This document shows, one piece after another, positions 60,596-64,000 of a DNA stretch of 64,000 nucleotides. The translations under genes were made by a program, and so were the position numbers. The stretch comes from Flavobacteriaceae bacterium LYZ1037 (GTDB lineage Bacteria > Bacteroidota > Bacteroidia > Flavobacteriales > Flavobacteriaceae). The stretch covers positions 124,001-188,000 of the forward strand of contig QFWS01000003.1 of the NCBI GenBank assembly GCA_003144015.1, given 5' to 3'. The notes beneath the pieces are model-generated. The model was not told the DNA's origin. It saw nothing but the letters and a program-made list of their open reading frames with translations, and ran no database searches. Position 1 is the first letter of the stretch, and every line of letters begins with the position of its first letter.

Positions 60596-61771
60596 ATGAA
60601 TCCATCAGCAAGTGGCTGGATAAAAAAATTACTCAAAGAGTTAGAGACAACCTCTATCTGGAATCATACAGATAATCAATCGTTTTATGATTCTTTAAGA
60701 GAGAGTGGTTTTATATATGGAAGTAATGTTAAGGTTGTAAAAGAATATCTTGACTATTCTGAATTTACCGAAGAAGAAATTTGTAAAGTCAACTTTTTAC
60801 TTGCTTTAAAATATATTTTTCAAGAAAACAAAACGACTCAGGTTGATTTTGTTGAGAGTGTTATTAATTTTTACATTGAAATAAATGCCTATTCAACTTC
60901 TATCTTTTCTGAAATTTTAGGAGGAAAAAAAACAGAATCTTTATTAGAAAAAATAATTCATAAACGCATACAAATTGACGATAATTTAATTGATAGAAGC
61001 TTTAATTATTTTATAACTAATGCGTTACTTTTTACAGACATATTAGCTTATAAGGCATTTTTGCAAACTCAAGAAATATCCGAAAAGCATATACAACACC
61101 TAGAATCTGCTATTGAAGCCATTGTTAGCGAGGTTTTAAATTCTAAAACAATAAAAACCGAATATGACAATAGTTTAATAAAATTAGTGGAGCAATCTGT
61201 AAGATATAAATCTCATAAAACGCTTACATTTCAAGAAGCTTTAGAGTTTGTAAACACCGATTTGGAGAAATATTATATTATGGATATTGCCAGTATGGCA
61301 ACTTGGGGAGATCTAAAAATTGATAAAAATGAAAAATCGCTGCTTTTAAAACTTGGTGAAAATCTAAATTTAGAACAGGAACGCATTGATAACTCCCTAC
61401 TTTTTATTGAAATATTTTACAACAATAATAAAGATAAAATCGCCTTATTAAGCTCTCAGAACATTGTAAAAACCTTTTATTCAAACTCGAGTAAAATGGT
61501 TACCAAATTAATTTCTAGGAATAGTAAGAGGCTTCAAAAAGAGCTATTGGAGAGTAAAGAATTAATGGTTTTGCTAACAAAATCGACCGTTCGAGATTTA
61601 AATGACGAAGAGCAAAAAAAAGTACAAGGGCAATTATTAGATATTTTTAAATCCATACCTAGTTTGGCCATTTTTTTACTACCTGGAGGCGCTTTACTTT
61701 TGCCTTTGGTTATTAAATTTATACCAAAATTACTTCCTTCTTCCTTTGATGACAATAGAATTGAAGATTAA
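60596..61771 (+). CDS. LETM1-related protein
   Basis: A 391-residue largely helical protein. The C-terminal part (about residues 325-385) resembles the LETM1 domain: TKSTVRDLNDEEQKKVQGQL, SIPSLAIFLLPGGALLLPL, then VIKFIPKLLPSSF. The first 300 residues have no motif that I recognise. Flavobacterial members are labelled LETM1-related biofilm-associated protein. Mitochondrial LETM1 is an ion-exchange membrane protein, but the bacterial role is unknown. The gene converges on the LytTR regulator gene with one base between stops and without a hairpin. Confidence 0.78.
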   Translation: MNPSASGWIKKLLKELETTSIWNHTDNQSFYDSLRESGFIYGSNVKVVKEYLDYSEFTEEEICKVNFLLALKYIFQENKTTQVDFVESVINFYIEINAYSTSIFSEILGGKKTESLLEKIIHKRIQIDDNLIDRSFNYFITNALLFTDILAYKAFLQTQEISEKHIQHLESAIEAIVSEVLNSKTIKTEYDNSLIKLVEQSVRYKSHKTLTFQEALEFVNTDLEKYYIMDIASMATWGDLKIDKNEKSLLLKLGENLNLEQERIDNSLLFIEIFYNNNKDKIALLSSQNIVKTFYSNSSKMVTKLISRNSKRLQKELLESKELMVLLTKSTVRDLNDEEQKKVQGQLLDIFKSIPSLAIFLLPGGALLLPLVIKFIPKLLPSSFDDNRIED

Positions 61772-61772
61772 A

Positions 61773-62537
61773 TTACTCTAACCAAGCTTTAAAGTCTTTA
61801 ACACGTTCTCTGGCAACAATAACTTCTTGCTCGTTATAGGTATGTAGTTTTATTTGCAAACGCGAGTTTGTATAACTTATCATGTCTTTTATAGCGTTAA
61901 TATGAACATAAAAAGTTCTATTGACTCTAAAGAACAAATCCGGGTTCAACTCACTTTCTAACTGTTCTAAAGTTATATCTATTAAATAACTCCTACCATC
62001 GTTTGTGTATAAATAGGTGCCTTTATTTTCGCTATAAATACATTCAATGTTTTCAATGGAAATGAGTTTTAGATGCTGCCCTACTTTTATTGAAAAGCGT
62101 TTTTTATATTCTTTTTCTTCTCTCTCAATGGGGTTTATTAATAGTTTTTTTATATCGTCGAAATTTAAAGTTATGGGCTGATTAGATTTATGGTTAGAGT
62201 TAAACTTATTTAGAGCTTGCTCCATTTCTTCAGCATCTATAGGTTTTAATAGATAATCGACACTATTTAATTTAAATGCTTGAAGTGCGTACTCATCATA
62301 AGCTGTTGTAAAAATAATAGAAGATTTTACCTCAACCAGATCGAAAATCTCAAAAGAAAGTCCGTCGCTCAACTGAATATCTAAAAATATCAAATCTGGA
62401 TGTTCATTTTCCTGGAACCACGTTACAGATTCTTCAACAGAATGCAACATGGTTTCTGCCTGAACCCCCATTTTATCTAGCATTCTCTGTAAACGTCTTG
62501 CTGAAGGTTTTTCATCTTCAATAATAATGACTTTCAT
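61773..62537 (-). CDS. LytTR-family response regulator
   Basis: A 254-residue regulator with a receiver domain (residues 1-120; acidic pocket EDE at 7-9, phosphorylation site D53 in LIFLDIQLSDG, conserved Lys in DYLLKPIDAEEM) and a C-terminal LytTR DNA-binding domain (about 148-254: RFSIKVGQHLKLISIENIEC, YSENKGTYLYTNDGRSYLID, FFRVNRTFYVHINAIKD). The partner kinase is encoded two genes upstream in the same operon, with a small 2TM protein between. Confidence 0.95.
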   Translation of the reverse strand: MKVIIIEDEKPSARRLQRMLDKMGVQAETMLHSVEESVTWFQENEHPDLIFLDIQLSDGLSFEIFDLVEVKSSIIFTTAYDEYALQAFKLNSVDYLLKPIDAEEMEQALNKFNSNHKSNQPITLNFDDIKKLLINPIEREEKEYKKRFSIKVGQHLKLISIENIECIYSENKGTYLYTNDGRSYLIDITLEQLESELNPDLFFRVNRTFYVHINAIKDMISYTNSRLQIKLHTYNEQEVIVARERVKDFKAWLE

Positions 62538-62566
62538 GTGTGTATATTTATAGCAATTAGAAAAGT

Positions 62567-62878
62567 TTACTTCCAGTGTTTTTTATCTTTATTCATTAAC
62601 TCTTTTATTTTACGCTCTTCCCAGTTATTTCCCAATAAAAAATCTGGTAAAAACACACTTAGCCCATGTACAGCTAAGCCAATTCCCCAGAAAAACAAAG
62701 TAAAGAAATTTTTATACTGAAAATAACTTTCACCAGGATTTAGATCTTGAATGTTTATAATAACAATCATGATGTTAATTACAACATAAACCAATAAGTG
62801 GGAGTAAAATCCTTTAATTTTTTTCACCCGTTTTCTAGCACGTTCTAAACGTTCTAGTTCAGAAAAATCTCGTTCCAT
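62567..62878 (-). CDS. Small 2TM-domain membrane protein
   Basis: A 103-residue protein with the 2TM domain: a charged N-terminus (MERDFSELERLERARKRVKK), a first span with GFYSHLLVYVVINIMIVII, a second span with FFTLFFWGIGLAVHGLSVF and the C-terminal LGNNWEERKIKELMNK. The same domain is fused to the C-terminus of the histidine kinase upstream. It is part of the kinase/regulator operon (29 bases to the regulator; its start codon is 2 bases from the kinase stop). The domain may mediate membrane signalling or interaction, function unknown. Confidence 0.85.
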   Translation of the reverse strand: MERDFSELERLERARKRVKKIKGFYSHLLVYVVINIMIVIINIQDLNPGESYFQYKNFFTLFFWGIGLAVHGLSVFLPDFLLGNNWEERKIKELMNKDKKHWK

Positions 62879-62880
62879 AA

Positions 62881-64000
62881 TTATTTCCATTTATTTTGAT
62901 TAGACTCTTCTTCTTTCTCTAAAATCTCTTGTATTTTACGTTGTTCCCAAGATTTACCATACCCAAATACGGCAAATCCATGAAAGATCAAGCCCATTCC
63001 CCAACCTAACATAGGGAACCAAAACCATTGAAAACTCCATGATGTTTGGTAATTTAAAAATGCTAAAAAAGGAATAACTATACAATAAGAAAGTAAATTC
63101 CCGTAAAAGCCTTTCATTTCTTCTACTTGTTTTTTTGCTCTGTAATATGCGTCTTCTCTGTTGTGTTCTGATTTTGTTTCCATAATGGTAATTTGTTTAG
63201 TAAGCATTGGAATTGCAACTGCAAAACTATCTGCTTGTTGATTGATGATGACTTTTCGTTTGGTTAATAAATCGTAGCGTTGCATGATATTACTCAAACC
63301 TACGCCACTGCTCTTTTTTACTATTTGTTTAATCTGTAAATTGTTTTCTACGAGTAAAAGTCCGTCTTTTTCGTAAATTTTTATATGCAACGGGTTCTTT
63401 TCTGTAACCATATTGTGTTTAACTGCATTCTCTAATAATAACTGAAGAGATAAAGGCACCACTTTACTGTCTGGGTTAGATGCTTGTTCTGGAATATCGA
63501 AAACAATACTATCTTCAAATCGCATTTTTAATAAAGACATGTAAGTTTTAGCAAATTTAAGTTCTTCGTCTACAGACACTAAATCTTTGTTTTTTTGCTC
63601 CAAGACATATCGATAGATTTTAGATAAGGAGGTTGTAAAATCTTGTGCTTTGTCTGGGTTTTCTTCTATTAAGCTTGTCAACACATTTAAGCTATTAAAA
63701 AGGAAATGAGGATCTAACTGATTTTTTAAAGCATCGAATTTAGCTGTTTGCGTTTGGGCAACTATTTGCGATTCTTTAACCTTTTTTTCCTGATTCTTTT
63801 TAAAAAAATAAAACGCATGGAATGTAATTACAATGCTTAATGTAATCCATAAACCAAAGGTGTAATTTCTATAAGATTCGTTAGTTATAAAAACTTCAAT
63901 CGATTGGCCATTATAAAACATGGCTGTTAACATTCTTAATAAAAACAGTCCAATAAGAGTAATAACAACAGAACCTACAATACCTAAAATAATTCTTTTA
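62881..64000 (-). CDS. LytS-type sensor histidine kinase with C-terminal 2TM domain (5' cut by window)
   Basis: At least 372 residues are visible; the frame is open through the right edge (KRIILGIVGSVVITL and more before the first Met). N-terminal membrane spans are followed by the His_kinase domain with the phospho-acceptor in QLDPHFLFNSLNVLTSLIEE and the ATP lid region PLSLQLLLENAVKHNMVTEK, then GVGLSNIMQRYDLL. A 2TM domain is attached at the end (AYYRAKKQVEEMKGFYGNLL, FPMLGWGMGLIFHGFAVFGY, SWEQRKIQEILEKEE). It is the cognate kinase of the LytTR regulator downstream. The signal is unknown. The kinase-2TM fusion beside a free 2TM protein is typical of flavobacteria. Confidence 0.92.
   Translation of the reverse strand, partial: KRIILGIVGSVVITLIGLFLLRMLTAMFYNGQSIEVFITNESYRNYTFGLWITLSIVITFHAFYFFKKNQEKKVKESQIVAQTQTAKFDALKNQLDPHFLFNSLNVLTSLIEENPDKAQDFTTSLSKIYRYVLEQKNKDLVSVDEELKFAKTYMSLLKMRFEDSIVFDIPEQASNPDSKVVPLSLQLLLENAVKHNMVTEKNPLHIKIYEKDGLLLVENNLQIKQIVKKSSGVGLSNIMQRYDLLTKRKVIINQQADSFAVAIPMLTKQITIMETKSEHNREDAYYRAKKQVEEMKGFYGNLLSYCIVIPFLAFLNYQTSWSFQWFWFPMLGWGMGLIFHGFAVFGYGKSWEQRKIQEILEKEEESNQNKWK

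Noticed and set aside
1-64000. tRNA, rRNA, CRISPR, insertion sequence or prophage
   Set aside because: I saw no cloverleaf-type sequence, repeat-spacer array, transposase or phage gene while reading, although small RNAs cannot be excluded without covariance searches.

Overview
The window is AT-rich, gene-dense DNA from a member of the Bacteroidota, most likely a marine flavobacterium (family Flavobacteriaceae). Supporting signs are: promoters of the TAnnTTTG type; almost no Shine-Dalgarno leaders; a secreted nuclease ending in a type IX secretion sorting domain; a fused CcoN-CcoO oxidase subunit; a clade II nitrous oxide reductase operon; a single-chain PurL; and DUF6090, LytTR and 2TM-domain genes. 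I see no tRNA, rRNA, CRISPR array, insertion sequence or phage. No gene-free stretch exceeds about 300 bases. The gaps near 2.4-2.7, 32.7-32.9, 52.35-52.6, 56.6-56.9 and 59.6-59.8 kb hold only promoters, terminators or repeats, or nothing I can recognise. Both ends are cut: a phosphohexomutase on the left and a sensor histidine kinase on the right. || Layout. 0-11.6 kb is mostly housekeeping: phosphohexomutase, an MsbA-like exporter, an ECF sigma operon, a YCF48-like lipoprotein, a Sun-family RNA methyltransferase, a secreted endonuclease I and purL. 11.7-19.6 kb is fatty-acid degradation: acyl-CoA synthetase, then a marR-fadN-fadA-fadE operon with a perfect 12+2+12 bp palindrome at its promoter. 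19.7-23.3 kb holds a lumazine-binding-like secreted protein, an M1 peptidase and a frameshifted YdeI gene. 23.3-47.6 kb is a low-oxygen respiration island: an Fnr-like regulator, the copper ATPase CcoI, CcoS-CcoNO-CcoQ-CcoP-CcoG-CcoH plus a TauE/SafE-like protein, a copper-acquisition operon, a nine-gene nos operon (cytochrome c, FAS1, nosZ, nosB-like, nosL, nosD, nosF, nosY, usp), hemN-usp and sodC. 47.7-50.1 kb is a tandem trio of DUF6090 genes, two of them broken, each with a GC-rich palindrome at the same place. 50.1-59.6 kb holds a TonB receptor, an ECF sigma/anti-sigma pair, an accessory patch bounded by two diverged copies of a dispersed repeat, and a DUF4331 operon. 59.8-64 kb holds membrane proteins, a LETM1-related protein and a LytTR two-component system. 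|| The main observation is a candidate regulon. Five promoters (ccoI, ccoS-NOQP, the copper operon, the nos operon and hemN-usp) each carry a TGA-N6-TCA palindrome, usually AATATGA-N6-TCATATT. It lies exactly 22 nt upstream of a TAnnTTTG-type -7 element, which puts its centre near -41.5. The regulator is probably the Fnr-like protein encoded beside the first site. The logic would be coherent: when oxygen falls, the cell makes a high-affinity oxidase, N2O reductase, the copper supply both enzymes need, oxygen-independent haem synthesis and stress proteins. || A second candidate regulon is an ECF-type promoter (AAAACCG-N8-TTTTTTTCGTAGG), found with identical spacing before the TonB receptor and the DUF4331 operon, and next to the ECF sigma/anti-sigma genes that probably serve it.
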